A stretch of DNA of 64,000 bases, from NCBI RefSeq assembly GCF_048548695.1, contig NZ_JBLYIF010000008.1; one strand, written 5' to 3'. Origin of the DNA: Neptuniibacter sp048548695 (lineage in GTDB: Bacteria; Pseudomonadota; Gammaproteobacteria; Pseudomonadales; Balneatricaceae). Numbering within the stretch: position 1 is the first letter of the stretch; the number at the start of each line of letters is the position of its first letter. The position numbers and the translations under genes were made by a program. Shown piece by piece: positions 1 to 8,404 of this stretch. The notes below the pieces were generated by a model, which did not search any database, was not told where the DNA came from, and saw only the letters and a list, made by a program, of their open reading frames with translations.

Positions 1-1045
1 CACCGGTCAACATATAGGCCTGGCAATGGCAACCGCCGAGATCTTTATCTCGCTCATCGCAACTGCGACAAGGCTCTTTCATCCAGTCCTTGCCTCGGAA
101 GTGATTAAAGCCGGGGCTGTCATCCCATATTTGCTGCAAACTCATCTCCCGCACATTGGGGAATTCAATTGGCAGCATACGGGCACTGTGACAAGGCAAT
201 GCTTTGCCATCCGGAGTGACGGTTAGAAACACCTCACCCCAACCATTCATACAGCGTTTTGGCCGCTCTTCGTAATAATCAGGCGTGACAAAGATCAACT
301 TGATGGGATTACCTTCAGCAGCCAGCTTGTCCCGATACTCATTGGTAATACGCTCCGCGCGTTCCAACTGGTCGCGGGTTGGCAACAACTGTTCAACGTT
401 TTCGTAGGCCCAGCCATAATATTGGCAGGTGGCCAGCTCAACGTAATCCGCCTCAAGCTCGACGCAGAGTTCAATAATGCGATCAATACGATCAATATTA
501 TGTCGGTGAGTCACAAAGTTAAGCACCATAGGATAACCCTGAGCTTTAACTTCACGCGCCATTTTCAATTTTTGCTGGAACGCCTTTTGAGAACCGGAAA
601 GCATATTATTGACCGACTCATCACTGGCCTGAAAACTGACCTGGATGTGATCAAGGCCGGCACTATGAAACTCGGCCATTTTACGCTCATTAAGGCCAAC
701 CCCAGAAGTAATGAGGTTAGTGTAATACCCCATGTCATGTGCACCACCAATCAGCTGAATCAGATCCTGTCTGACCAGTGGCTCGCCACCGGAAAAACCT
801 AACTGTACAGCTCCAAGGTCACGCCCCTGCTGAAATACATCAAGCCATTCCTGAGTGGTTAACTCACCACCAAAATCAGCAAAATCCAACGGGTTAGAGC
901 AGTATGGGCACTGCAGTGGGCACTTATAGGTTAACTCTGCCAACAACCACAGAGGTTTACCGTGGGTTTTATCCTGAGCCGACTCATTGGCACCAAGGTT
1001 CGGTTGAGTCGGTTGTCCGTTACAGGGTGATCCAGTGTTGCTCAT
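1..1045 (-). CDS. pqqE: PQQ biosynthesis radical SAM protein PqqE (partial, C-terminus off window)
   Basis: PqqE is the radical SAM enzyme that, with the chaperone PqqD, joins a Glu and a Tyr side chain of the PqqA peptide. The frame was read by hand because it is cut by the window edge. It starts with ATG at 1045 and gives 348 codons. The radical SAM cluster motif CX3CX2C appears as YKCPLQCPYC near residue 40, followed by GFSGGEPL. At the left edge the C-terminal SPASM region is visible (EPCRSCDERDKDLGGCHCQ), with the cysteines expected to bind auxiliary Fe-S clusters. The start overlaps the end of pqqD by 26 bp, so the two are probably translationally coupled. Only about the last 30 residues are missing compared with the usual length near 380. 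Confidence 0.95.
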   Translation of the reverse strand, partial: MSNTGSPCNGQPTQPNLGANESAQDKTHGKPLWLLAELTYKCPLQCPYCSNPLDFADFGGELTTQEWLDVFQQGRDLGAVQLGFSGGEPLVRQDLIQLIGGAHDMGYYTNLITSGVGLNERKMAEFHSAGLDHIQVSFQASDESVNNMLSGSQKAFQQKLKMAREVKAQGYPMVLNFVTHRHNIDRIDRIIELCVELEADYVELATCQYYGWAYENVEQLLPTRDQLERAERITNEYRDKLAAEGNPIKLIFVTPDYYEERPKRCMNGWGEVFLTVTPDGKALPCHSARMLPIEFPNVREMSLQQIWDDSPGFNHFRGKDWMKEPCRSCDERDKDLGGCHCQAYMLTG

Positions 1046-1304
1046 GGGCAGCCCCCAAAAACTCTATGATGTCTCCGCTGATATCACCAGCATCGGCAAA
1101 CTTGGCCTGCAACAACGCGGTGATTTCAGCAACATTTCGCTGCCCATCAACCATCGCCATTATCTCTCCGGCCGGCCCGTTGAGCTGAATCATGCCTTCA
1201 GGGTAAAGCAGCACATAACAATCCTGTGCTTTTTCCCATTGAAAGCGGAACATCGAATTCAGTGCCGGAACAGATTCCGGCACAATATCAGTCTGCGACG
1301 ACAT
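1020..1304 (-). CDS. pqqD: PqqA-binding peptide chaperone PqqD
   Basis: A 94-aa protein of the PqqD family. These are small RiPP recognition element proteins that bind the PqqA precursor and hand it to PqqE. The pattern 'YVLLYPEGMIQLNGPAGEIMA' followed by 'V..ITALLQAKF' fits the family: a three-stranded sheet and a winged-helix-like helical part. Its ATG shares one base with the stop of pqqC (TAATG), and its end overlaps the start of pqqE, as expected for a compact operon. No signal peptide, so it should be cytoplasmic. Confidence 0.95.
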   Translation of the reverse strand: MSSQTDIVPESVPALNSMFRFQWEKAQDCYVLLYPEGMIQLNGPAGEIMAMVDGQRNVAEITALLQAKFADAGDISGDIIEFLGAAHEQHWITL

Positions 1305-2068
1305 TAAAACAGACCTCGGTGATAAACTTTTTCATCGGTCACTGTATGAAACGGTGGGCGGTTCAGCTCATACGCCATAGTCATGGCATCAAGCATGCTC
1401 CACAGCACATCCAGCTTGAATTGAAGAATCTGCAACATCCGTTCCTGTTCGGTGCGGGTGGTGTAAAAATCCAACGTGATGTCGAGTCCGTGCTGCACGT
1501 CACGTCGCGCTTCGGTCAAGCGGTTACGGAAATACTGATAACCGTCTTCTTTAATCCAAGGATAGTGAGTAGGCCAGGTATCCAGGCGATTCTGGTGAAT
1601 AGTCGGCGCAAACAGTTCCGTCAGAGAAGAGCTGGCCGCTTCCTGCCAGGTGGCACGACGCGCAAAGTTGACATACGCATCAACCGCAAAGCGCACACCA
1701 GGCAACACATGTTCCTGTGACAGAATCTCTTCACGGGTTAGACCAACAGACTCACCCAACTGTAACCAGGCCTCAATACCACCAACTGAGCCATCATAGC
1801 CATCGTGATCCAGAATCCGCTGTACCCAGTGACGACGCACATCACGATCAGGGCAGTTAGCCATAATCGCAGCATCTTTGACCGGAATACTGATCTGGTA
1901 GTAAAAACGATTAGCAACCCAGCCACGAATCTGTTCCGGGGTACATTGGCCGTCGTACATGGCAATATGATAAGGGTGCTGAGTGTGATAATACGCACCC
2001 TTGGCTCGCAGGGCAGCTTCAAACTCTTCCCGGGTCAACGGGGCACGGTCATCGGTTTTGCAGTTCAT
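1304..2068 (-). CDS. pqqC: Pyrroloquinoline-quinone synthase PqqC
   Basis: PqqC carries out the last step of PQQ synthesis, the cofactor-free ring closure and eight-electron oxidation of the intermediate AHQQ. At 254 aa it has the usual family length. The all-helical heme-oxygenase-like fold is suggested by segments such as YHTQHPYHIAMYDGQ, WVANRFYYQISIPVKDAAI, and the later HYPWIKEDGYQYFRNRL, which is typical of PqqC. It lies 52 bp downstream of pqqB and overlaps pqqD by one base. The start chosen is the only ATG giving the family N-terminus (LTREEFEAALRAKGAYYH). Confidence 0.96.
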   Translation of the reverse strand: MNCKTDDRAPLTREEFEAALRAKGAYYHTQHPYHIAMYDGQCTPEQIRGWVANRFYYQISIPVKDAAIMANCPDRDVRRHWVQRILDHDGYDGSVGGIEAWLQLGESVGLTREEILSQEHVLPGVRFAVDAYVNFARRATWQEAASSSLTELFAPTIHQNRLDTWPTHYPWIKEDGYQYFRNRLTEARRDVQHGLDITLDFYTTRTEQERMLQILQFKLDVLWSMLDAMTMAYELNRPPFHTVTDEKVYHRGLF

Positions 2069-2120
2069 TATTTTAATAGCCTCTATGCAAGAACCCTATT
2101 CTGCTGACTCGCTGGGCTGA

Positions 2121-3041
2121 TCAAAGTTCGATAGACATACCGTCGTAAGCCACTTCGATCTGGTGCCGCTCTACTTCGGCACGTTGCTCTGAATCTTCAT
2201 CAAGAATGGGGTTGGTGTTGTTAATATGGATCAGTACCTTACGCGGTTTTTCTAGCGTATCCAGATACTCAATCATGCCACCCTCTCCCGATTGCGGCAG
2301 ATGCCCCATATGTACGCCCAGCTTGTCTCCGACACCGGAGGTAATCAGCTCATCTTCCTGCCAGATGGTGCCATCTACCAATAACAGGTCAGCATCTTCC
2401 ATCAGTGGGCGTAAATGCGGTTCAATCTGGCCTAAACCAGGTGCATAGAACAATTTTTTGCCGGTCCGGGTATCTTCGATTTGGATACCGATATTGTCAC
2501 CCGGATGCGGATCATTACGATGTGGTGAATATGGCGGTGCACTGCTCAGCAGCGGGATAGCTGTCAGCTTCAGCTCAGGCACCTGAGGAACGACAAAACT
2601 GTTGTCGCCATCGCCAATTGGAATACGGTTAATATTGTTGCCACCATTCCAGTGCTTCAACATATTGAATACTGGAAATCCGGTCGATAAATCCTGCTCA
2701 ACCATTTCGGTGCACCAGATATTGTGCGGGCAGCCTTCTCGTAGCATCAACAGACCCGTTGTGTGGTCTATCTGGCTATCCATATACACAATGGCCGAGA
2801 TACCTGTATCACGGATCGCACGTGCTGGCTGCATTGGAGCAAAATTGGCGAGCTGCTCGCGAATATCCGGAGAAGTGTTGAACAAAATCCAGTGTTCGCC
2901 ATCGACGCTCACTGTGATAGAGGACTGGGTACGGGGTTTTGCATTAATGGTACCGGCGCGAACACCAGCACAATTGCGGCAGTTACAATTCCACTGAGGA
3001 AAACCACCACCAGCCGCGGAACCTAAAACTTGTACTTTCAT
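2121..3041 (-). CDS. pqqB: PQQ biosynthesis protein PqqB
   Basis: A 306-aa metallo-beta-lactamase-fold protein. The N-terminus MKVQVLGSAAGGGFPQWNC is diagnostic for PqqB, and the core SQIDHTTGLLMLREG is the PqqB version of the histidine/aspartate metal motif. In the family it acts on tyrosine oxidation of the PQQ precursor; older literature proposed a role in PQQ export. An N-terminal cysteine group (CNCRNCAG) is also typical. It follows pqqA after an inter-gene hairpin. No strong Shine-Dalgarno is seen before the ATG. Confidence 0.96.
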   Translation of the reverse strand: MKVQVLGSAAGGGFPQWNCNCRNCAGVRAGTINAKPRTQSSITVSVDGEHWILFNTSPDIREQLANFAPMQPARAIRDTGISAIVYMDSQIDHTTGLLMLREGCPHNIWCTEMVEQDLSTGFPVFNMLKHWNGGNNINRIPIGDGDNSFVVPQVPELKLTAIPLLSSAPPYSPHRNDPHPGDNIGIQIEDTRTGKKLFYAPGLGQIEPHLRPLMEDADLLLVDGTIWQEDELITSGVGDKLGVHMGHLPQSGEGGMIEYLDTLEKPRKVLIHINNTNPILDEDSEQRAEVERHQIEVAYDGMSIEL

Positions 3042-3116
3042 GCTTATGGGATCTGGTTATCTTGCTATTGGCAGGGACATCAGAGCGAAAGAAAGATGAA
3101 ACTGCAGGGCTCTGAC

Positions 3117-3146
3117 ATAAATTACCCCGGCGTGCCGGGGTAATTA
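3117..3146 (-). terminator. Hairpin between pqqA and pqqB (attenuator or RNA-stabilising stem)
   Basis: A perfect 10-bp inverted repeat (ATTACCCCGG, loop CGTG, CCGGGGTAAT) at 3121-3144 lies 27 bp after the pqqA stop. On the minus strand it is followed only by TTTATG, so the U-tract is weak. The likely role is partial termination or protection of the pqqA 3' end, giving more PqqA peptide than Pqq enzymes. This is inferred. Confidence 0.7.
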
Positions 3147-3170
3147 GGACATACGCGGAGAACTTACGTA

Positions 3171-3242
3171 TTAACGGTTAGCGAAGTACATAGTTACTTC
3201 AAAACCGATACGCAGATCTGTGTAAGCAGGCTTAGTCCACAT
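3171..3242 (-). CDS. pqqA: PQQ precursor peptide PqqA
   Basis: A 23-codon gene: [23 protein letters not shown]. The peptide carries the conserved Glu-x3-Tyr pair (E15 and Y19) that supplies all the carbon and nitrogen atoms of PQQ. The MWxKPxxxxLRxGFEVTMYxxNR pattern matches the family closely. A good ribosome-binding site (AGAGGAAA) precedes the ATG. As the first gene of pqqABCDE it probably has the strongest expression. Confidence 0.97.
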
Positions 3243-3285
3243 AGCTATTTCCTCTTTTTGTTATTGAAAGACAACCTATAGTTGC

Positions 3286-3315
3286 ATCATAAAAAGTGAC
3301 CCCGCAGGCTGACAT
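3286..3315 (-). promoter_or_regulatory. Candidate promoter of the pqq operon
   Basis: On the minus strand ATGTCA (3315-3310), 18 bp, then TATGAT (3291-3286). Each box matches the sigma-70 consensus at four or five of six bases. This would give a leader of roughly 40 nt before pqqA. Not proven. Confidence 0.45.
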
Positions 3316-3574
3316 GGTACTTTGGAACGAAATACATAATCTTTTGGTTAATCATGCTTCCCGGGAATTTTTCCCGACCCGATCTCAAAGCGAAATCCAC
3401 GTCTGACGCGGTTTTGAGCTGAGTTGACCTTAGCACCTCAAACTCACAATTACCATCATGCAACAACCATTTTTTTACGCAACATAAGATTACTTATCGA
3501 CACTATAGTTTCATCCAATCCTCAAACCGCAGCTGCACAGAGCCGCTATCCTTAACGACCGGAAGCGATATCAA
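3316..3574. other. Intergenic region between pqqA and prpE
   Basis: No ORF or RNA gene was recognised. It holds a short inverted repeat, CGGGAA-TTT-TTCCCG, at 3362-3376, and an imperfect stem around 3384-3417 (CTCAAAGCG against CGCGGTTTTGAG). These may be operator sites for pqq, but no regulator can be named. Confidence 0.4.
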
Positions 3575-3601
3575 CAAAAAAAGGCGATCCGAAGATCGCC
3601 T
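3575..3601 (-). terminator. Rho-independent terminator of prpE
   Basis: Minus strand AGGCGATC, tetraloop TTCG, GATCGCCT, then a run of T at 3582-3576. The 8-bp perfect stem, UUCG loop and U-tract make it a strong intrinsic terminator 30 bp past the prpE stop. Confidence 0.92.
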
Positions 3602-3631
3602 GCACAAGGCCAAGGGTAATAAAATATATTC

Positions 3632-5527
3632 TTAGGAACTGGCAACCAGGCCGTTATTTGACATGATCTCTTCGATCTCCGGCAGGCTGGCCGGATCATC
3701 AATGGTTGAAGGCACGCTGTAGTCCTGCCCATCAGCGATCTGACGCAGCAACTTACGCAAGATTTTGCCAGAGCGGGTTTTCGGGAGCCGCTGAACAACA
3801 ATGGTCCGCTTAAAACAAGCGACAGCGCCAATCTCACCGCGCACCATCGCTACCAACTCTGCCTGCAGCTCAGATTCATCGATATCAACACCATCTTTAA
3901 GTAATACCAGACCAATCGGTTCCTGGCCTTTCAAAGGATCATTGATACCGATCACTGCACATTCCGCAACAGCCGAATGACCCGCAACAATCTCTTCCAT
4001 TTCCCCAGTGGACAGACGATGTCCCGCTACATTAATGACGTCATCCGTACGCCCCATAATGAAGACGTAACCGTCTTCATCTTTGTATCCACCATCACCA
4101 GAGCTGTAATAGCCCGGGAATTCAGACAGATAACCGGTACGAAAACGCTCGAAATCACCCCATACGGTTGGCAAGCAGCTTGGCGGCAAAGGCAATTTAA
4201 TCGCAATAGCACCCTGCTCACCGGCCGGCATCTCATTACCCTCTGGATCGAGGATCTGCACGTTAAAACCTGTAACCGGAACCGTTGCTGAACCCGGCTT
4301 AGGCGGTAACGCTTCAACACCGGTCATGTTGCCACAAATCGCCCAGCCACTTTCCGTCTGCCACCAGTGATCAATCACCGGCTTACCGGTTTTTTCTATA
4401 GTCCAGTGATAAGTCGGCGGATCCAGGCGCTCACCTGCCATAAAGATGGCATCCAGAGAAGACAAGTCATATTTATCTAGCTCAGATGCTTCCGGATCTT
4501 CTTTTTTAATGGCACGGAACGCGGTAGGCGCAGCAAACAGCACCTTCGCTTTATATTCTTCACATACGCGCCAAAATGCACCTGCATCCGGCGTACGAAC
4601 CGGTTTGCCTTCGTAAACGATGGTGGTACAACCTGCCAGCAGAGGCCCGTAAACAATGTAGGAGTGACCAACGACCCAACCCACATCTGACGCCGCCCAG
4701 AATACATCACCCGGTTTGACGTTATAGATCGCCTGCATGGAATACTTCATGGCGACCGCATGACCACCGTTATCACGCACCACACCTTTCGGCTTGCCCG
4801 TGGTGCCAGAGGTATAAAGGATATAAAGCGGATCAGTGCCCTTCACTGGCACGCAATCCGCTGGCTCTGCGTTTGCGACAGCATCCTGCCAATCAAGATC
4901 ACGACCCGGTATCATTTCAGCCTTGGCCTGCGGGCGCTGTAAAACAATACAGCAATCCGGCTTATGGGCTGACTTCTCAATCGCCTGATCCAGCATTGGT
5001 TTGTATTCGATAACCTTGGCAATTTCGATACCGCAGGAAGCGGTAACAATGACTTTCGGCTCGGCATCATCAATACGCACCGCCAGTTCTTGTGGCGCAA
5101 AACCACCAAAAACCACGGAATGAATAGCTCCTAGCCGGGCAACAGCCAGCATCGCCACCAGCGCCTCAGGCACCATCGGCATGTAAATTACAACACGGTC
5201 ACCCTTGGTAACGCCCTGCGCTTTCAATACACCTGCAAACTTTGCTACATCATCACGCAGTTCACGGTAGGTAATTTTACGCTTCTGATTGGAAACCGGT
5301 GAGTCATAGATAATTGCCAGGTTATCCGCCAGGCCATTCTCTACATGATAATCCAGCGCCAGATACGCGGTGTTCATCTCACCGTCGGCAAACCAACGAT
5401 AGATACCATTTTCGTCGGTAGAAAGGATTTGCTCCGGCTTTTTAAACCAAGCAAGTGCCTCGGCTTTTTCGCCCCAGAACAACTCGGGGGTTTCAATGGA
5501 ACGTGAATACTCTGCTTGATAGGACAT
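3632..5527 (-). CDS. prpE: Propionate-CoA ligase (propionyl-CoA synthetase) PrpE
   Basis: A 631-aa AMP-forming acyl-CoA synthetase that activates propionate to propionyl-CoA for the methylcitrate cycle. The N-terminal ACS domain (SRSIETPELFWGEKAEAL) is followed by the adenylation P-loop YILYTSGTTGKPKGVV near residue 240, the WWQTESG motif near 400, and the C-terminal hinge and catalytic lysine in KTRSGKILRKLL near 600. Length and the motif GRTDDVINVAGHRLSTGEMEE fit PrpE better than acetyl-CoA synthetase, which is about 650 aa with a different N-terminus. It stands alone, without prpBCD beside it. The upstream region holds two palindromes that may be operators. Confidence 0.9.
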   Translation of the reverse strand: MSYQAEYSRSIETPELFWGEKAEALAWFKKPEQILSTDENGIYRWFADGEMNTAYLALDYHVENGLADNLAIIYDSPVSNQKRKITYRELRDDVAKFAGVLKAQGVTKGDRVVIYMPMVPEALVAMLAVARLGAIHSVVFGGFAPQELAVRIDDAEPKVIVTASCGIEIAKVIEYKPMLDQAIEKSAHKPDCCIVLQRPQAKAEMIPGRDLDWQDAVANAEPADCVPVKGTDPLYILYTSGTTGKPKGVVRDNGGHAVAMKYSMQAIYNVKPGDVFWAASDVGWVVGHSYIVYGPLLAGCTTIVYEGKPVRTPDAGAFWRVCEEYKAKVLFAAPTAFRAIKKEDPEASELDKYDLSSLDAIFMAGERLDPPTYHWTIEKTGKPVIDHWWQTESGWAICGNMTGVEALPPKPGSATVPVTGFNVQILDPEGNEMPAGEQGAIAIKLPLPPSCLPTVWGDFERFRTGYLSEFPGYYSSGDGGYKDEDGYVFIMGRTDDVINVAGHRLSTGEMEEIVAGHSAVAECAVIGINDPLKGQEPIGLVLLKDGVDIDESELQAELVAMVRGEIGAVACFKRTIVVQRLPKTRSGKILRKLLRQIADGQDYSVPSTIDDPASLPEIEEIMSNNGLVASS

Positions 5528-5694
5528 GTGCTTAGGCCCTTTGATTCTTATGGTTAACTAAGGCATGGAAGCTGTAATTATTGTAGACACTTCCAGGTTG
5601 TGCCCACACTTTAGCCGAGTTCATTACCGAATAAACTACTACATAAGGCGTAATATCCGGGTTAAAACTAGTAATATTCGCTTAAACAGCCTAT

Positions 5695-5713
5695 TTAGAC
5701 CACTAAGGTCTAA
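5695..5713. promoter_or_regulatory. Inverted repeat in the prpE divergent region
   Basis: TTAGACC, 5-bp spacer, GGTCTAA: two perfect 7-bp arms. It lies between two divergent genes, 13 bp from a longer palindrome, which suggests an operator. The regulator is unknown. Confidence 0.4.
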
Positions 5714-5725
5714 CCAACACAAAGC

Positions 5726-5743
5726 CATATTGTCGACAATATG
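5726..5743. promoter_or_regulatory. Perfect 18-bp palindrome, candidate GntR/FadR-type operator
   Basis: CATATTGTCGACAATATG is its own reverse complement. The core TTGTCGACAA has the TTGTnnACAA form common for FadR-subfamily GntR regulators. It lies about 200 bp upstream of prpE and 167 bp upstream of the fusion gene. Control of prpE is inferred from position and from the known use of GntR-type regulators for propionate genes. Confidence 0.55.
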
Positions 5744-5909
5744 TTATTCCCTTCCGTTCCCGGCCAAACACTTGAGATTACCGATAACACCGAAACAATC
5801 AGCAGCTATAATCCAAGCAAATACCAAATGCCCACAACCACCCGCTCCTGCACCGGTCACAATCTTCCTCTTTCTTGATAGCGTCTCATCCTCCAAACAA
5901 GGTAATAAA

Positions 5910-7043
5910 ATGCAGCAACCAAACAACCGAAAAAACGCATCATCAGCCAGACTTAGAGAGGCCACTCGAAGCGACATCGATCAGCTAGTCAAACTTGAGG
6001 AATCCGCACCGGGAAATAAACAGCTAAGTAAACGCAGAATGAAATACTGGGTTGACACTTGTCATAGGATTTTTCTAATTGCGGAACGACGTGACGAGAT
6101 TCAGGGCTATATCTTGATCTTACTGCACAAAGGCACACGACTGGCCAGACTCCACTCCTTAGCAATATCCAGCAAGCATCAAAAACAAGGCATAGCGAAG
6201 CAACTACTTGTCGAAGCAGAGAAAAAAGCCGCCGCACATAATCGTTTTTTTATGCGAGTGGAAGTTGCACGCAACAATAGCGCCGCCATATCGCTATACG
6301 AAAAACTCGGTTATAAAATTTTTGAGCTTCGCGAACACCATTACCAAAATCACCAGGACGCAGTTCGCATGCAGAAACGGATTCGCAACATAGCAGAACC
6401 ATCACTGCATCGGACCATACCCTGGTATCAACAGAGCACAGATTTTACATGCGGCCCCGCTGCACTGATGATGGCAATGGCAGGACTGGATAACACTGTC
6501 ATCATGAACCAGACCAGCGAGCTCGCTATCTGGCGCGAGGCCACAACCATATTCATGACCTCAGGCCACGGTGGATGTCATCCGATAGGGTTAGCATTGG
6601 CAGCTCACCACAGAGGATTTGCAGCCAACGTTTACCTGAACACCCAGGAGCCATTATTTATTAACGGAGTGCGTACGCCAGCAAAAAAAGAGGTGATACG
6701 TAATGTCGATAAGCAATTTCGCGCGACCGCGCAGCAGCAAGGATTGGCTATCTATCATCAGGAGATCACACAGGACCACATCGCCCAATGGATTGAGTCA
6801 GGTCACAGCATCATTATTTTAATCAGCACATACCGCATGGATGGCCGAAAAGCACCGCACTGGGTCACCATATCGGGCATCGATGATAACTGCCTTTATG
6901 TGCACGACCCCGATCCTGAAACCGGCAAGCAGGATGCTTTTGACTGTCAGTATGTGCCGATCGCCAGGGAAGATTTTGCCCTTATGTCAGGCTTTGGCGC
7001 TGAAAAGCTGCGCACCTGCGTGGTGATATCCAACCCACGATAA
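5910..7043 (+). CDS. GNAT acetyltransferase fused to a C39-like peptidase domain (DUF3335)
   Basis: A 377-aa two-domain protein. Residues about 12-150 form a RimI-like GNAT domain (AISSKHQKQGIAKQLLVEAE is the acetyl-CoA binding loop; VARNNSAAISLYEKLGYK is also typical). Residues about 155-375 are a papain-like C39-family domain with a candidate catalytic Cys in STDFTCGPAAL, His in KAPHWVTISG and Asp in VHDPDPETG. The start at 5910 is preferred over an upstream frame opening at 5565 because AAGG lies just before it and the N-terminus then begins at the GNAT domain. Such fusions are often found next to a RimK-like ATP-grasp gene, from memory, but none is beside it here. The substrate is unknown. 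No signal peptide, so probably cytoplasmic. Confidence 0.85.
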   Translation: MQQPNNRKNASSARLREATRSDIDQLVKLEESAPGNKQLSKRRMKYWVDTCHRIFLIAERRDEIQGYILILLHKGTRLARLHSLAISSKHQKQGIAKQLLVEAEKKAAAHNRFFMRVEVARNNSAAISLYEKLGYKIFELREHHYQNHQDAVRMQKRIRNIAEPSLHRTIPWYQQSTDFTCGPAALMMAMAGLDNTVIMNQTSELAIWREATTIFMTSGHGGCHPIGLALAAHHRGFAANVYLNTQEPLFINGVRTPAKKEVIRNVDKQFRATAQQQGLAIYHQEITQDHIAQWIESGHSIIILISTYRMDGRKAPHWVTISGIDDNCLYVHDPDPETGKQDAFDCQYVPIAREDFALMSGFGAEKLRTCVVISNPR

Positions 7044-7123
7044 TAGACAAAGAGCCAGACAAGAACACATGAACACGTTAAAAAATCAGCCAACCGAAAG
7101 TTAAATAAACCAAACCACTGCGA

Positions 7124-7273
7124 TTAACTGTCTTCTGGTTTGCTCACCGGTTTCTGCGCATTCTGCCAGGCTTGCAGGTCTTCATAATAGGTATCCCAGA
7201 CACAAGGAGTGCAACCACTTTCACAGCACTCATTATCCCCCGGCGGTACAGGCTTATTTTCTTGTACGGACAT
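7124..7273 (-). CDS. Small Cys-rich oxidoreductase-like domain protein
   Basis: A 49-aa protein starting MSVQENKPVPPGDNECCESG. The pattern CC-x3-C-x2-C followed by VWDTYYEDLQAW matches the short 'oxidoreductase-like, N-terminal' family (PF09791), whose role is unknown; the cysteines suggest metal or Fe-S binding. The start at 7273 is chosen because a strong GGAGGGGA lies just upstream; a longer frame from 7357 has no such site. It sits between two unrelated genes, with no clear operon partner. Confidence 0.75.
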   Translation of the reverse strand: MSVQENKPVPPGDNECCESGCTPCVWDTYYEDLQAWQNAQKPVSKPEDS

Positions 7274-7425
7274 TTCATCCCCTCCCCGGTTATTTGAGGA
7301 GGCCATTTTACGACTAGATCCGCCAGACGCAAGACGCATATCGCCAGCCATATTCAATTCACCTTAAGGACACACCACCAAGCAGCTGCATGGCTTGGTA
7401 TACCGCTAAGTGTAGATGATGCTAT

Positions 7426-8256
7426 TTAATCAACTAACTGCAGACAACGATAATCAGCGCCTACACCCTGCCCCAACACCTGCTTCAGCTTCGGCAAAAG
7501 CACCTGCATATAGTCAAATAATGCCCAGGGAGGATTAACAACCACCATTCCAGCACCGGTCATACCACGCGCAGCGGTATCCGCAGTAACCGATAGCTCG
7601 AACAATTGAATGTTGCCCAGACCACAGGCTTGCAAACGCCGCTCAAGCAACACGATGCGCGACCGATCCACCACCGGATACCATATCGCGTAGACACCAG
7701 TAGCAAAACGCTTATGCATTTTTTGCAGCGTGACCAGAACCCGCTCATAATCTTCTTTAAGCTCATATGGCGGATCAATTAATATCAGCCCCCTACGACT
7801 AATCGGCGGCACGCGCTGCAACGCCCCCACGAACCCATCCGCATGCTCCACTTTAACCCTATTATCTGCAGCCAAATGCTGCCGCAGAATATTAACCTCA
7901 TTGTTATGAAGCTCAAACAGCCAGGCCCTGTCTTGAGCACGCAAACAGTGTATAGCAAACGCTGGCGAGCCCGGATAACAGGTCTCACCCAGCCTTTCAC
8001 CAGCTGCATCTATTGCAGCAAAATAGGACTGCAACTCAGGAAAACAACTACGCTCCAGCCGCGCCACCCCATCCAGATATTCAGCCCTTCGCAAACCAGT
8101 CTGATGCAGCCGATACAGACCACTGCCAGCGTGAGTATCGATATAGTGAATTGGCTTCTGTTTTTGCGAGAGATAGCGGAGAATCTCAACTTGAACCACA
8201 TGCTTGAGCACATCAGCGAAGTTGCCCGCATGATACGCATGACGATAACTAAGCAT
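7426..8256 (-). CDS. rlmJ: 23S rRNA (adenine(2030)-N(6))-methyltransferase RlmJ
   Basis: A 276-aa SAM-dependent methyltransferase that modifies A2030 of 23S rRNA. The N-terminus MLSYRHAYHAGNFADVLKH is characteristic of RlmJ/YhiR, and the catalytic motif is ILIDPPYELKEDY near residue 160. The start at 8256 is taken, not the upstream ATG at 8319, because it matches the family N-terminus and has GGAG 8 bp before it. The E. coli protein is 280 aa. Confidence 0.95.
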   Translation of the reverse strand: MLSYRHAYHAGNFADVLKHVVQVEILRYLSQKQKPIHYIDTHAGSGLYRLHQTGLRRAEYLDGVARLERSCFPELQSYFAAIDAAGERLGETCYPGSPAFAIHCLRAQDRAWLFELHNNEVNILRQHLAADNRVKVEHADGFVGALQRVPPISRRGLILIDPPYELKEDYERVLVTLQKMHKRFATGVYAIWYPVVDRSRIVLLERRLQACGLGNIQLFELSVTADTAARGMTGAGMVVVNPPWALFDYMQVLLPKLKQVLGQGVGADYRCLQLVD

Positions 8257-8404
8257 GCCTAATTCTCCACAAGGCGAGGCCATTGTCGCGCCGAATTTAT
8301 TAGTATGGCTAGCGATCATTCCATAGTCATAAATCCCGGTCTATCTTTTTCTAGCAAACTGATTAGGCACAAAAATCGCGCACAGTAAGATTTTGAGTTT
8401 GTAG

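Noticed and set aside
5565..5909. N-terminal extension of the GNAT-C39 gene
   Set aside because: No Shine-Dalgarno at 5565, the sequence crosses two palindromes and AT-rich promoter-like DNA, and a good site lies before 5910.
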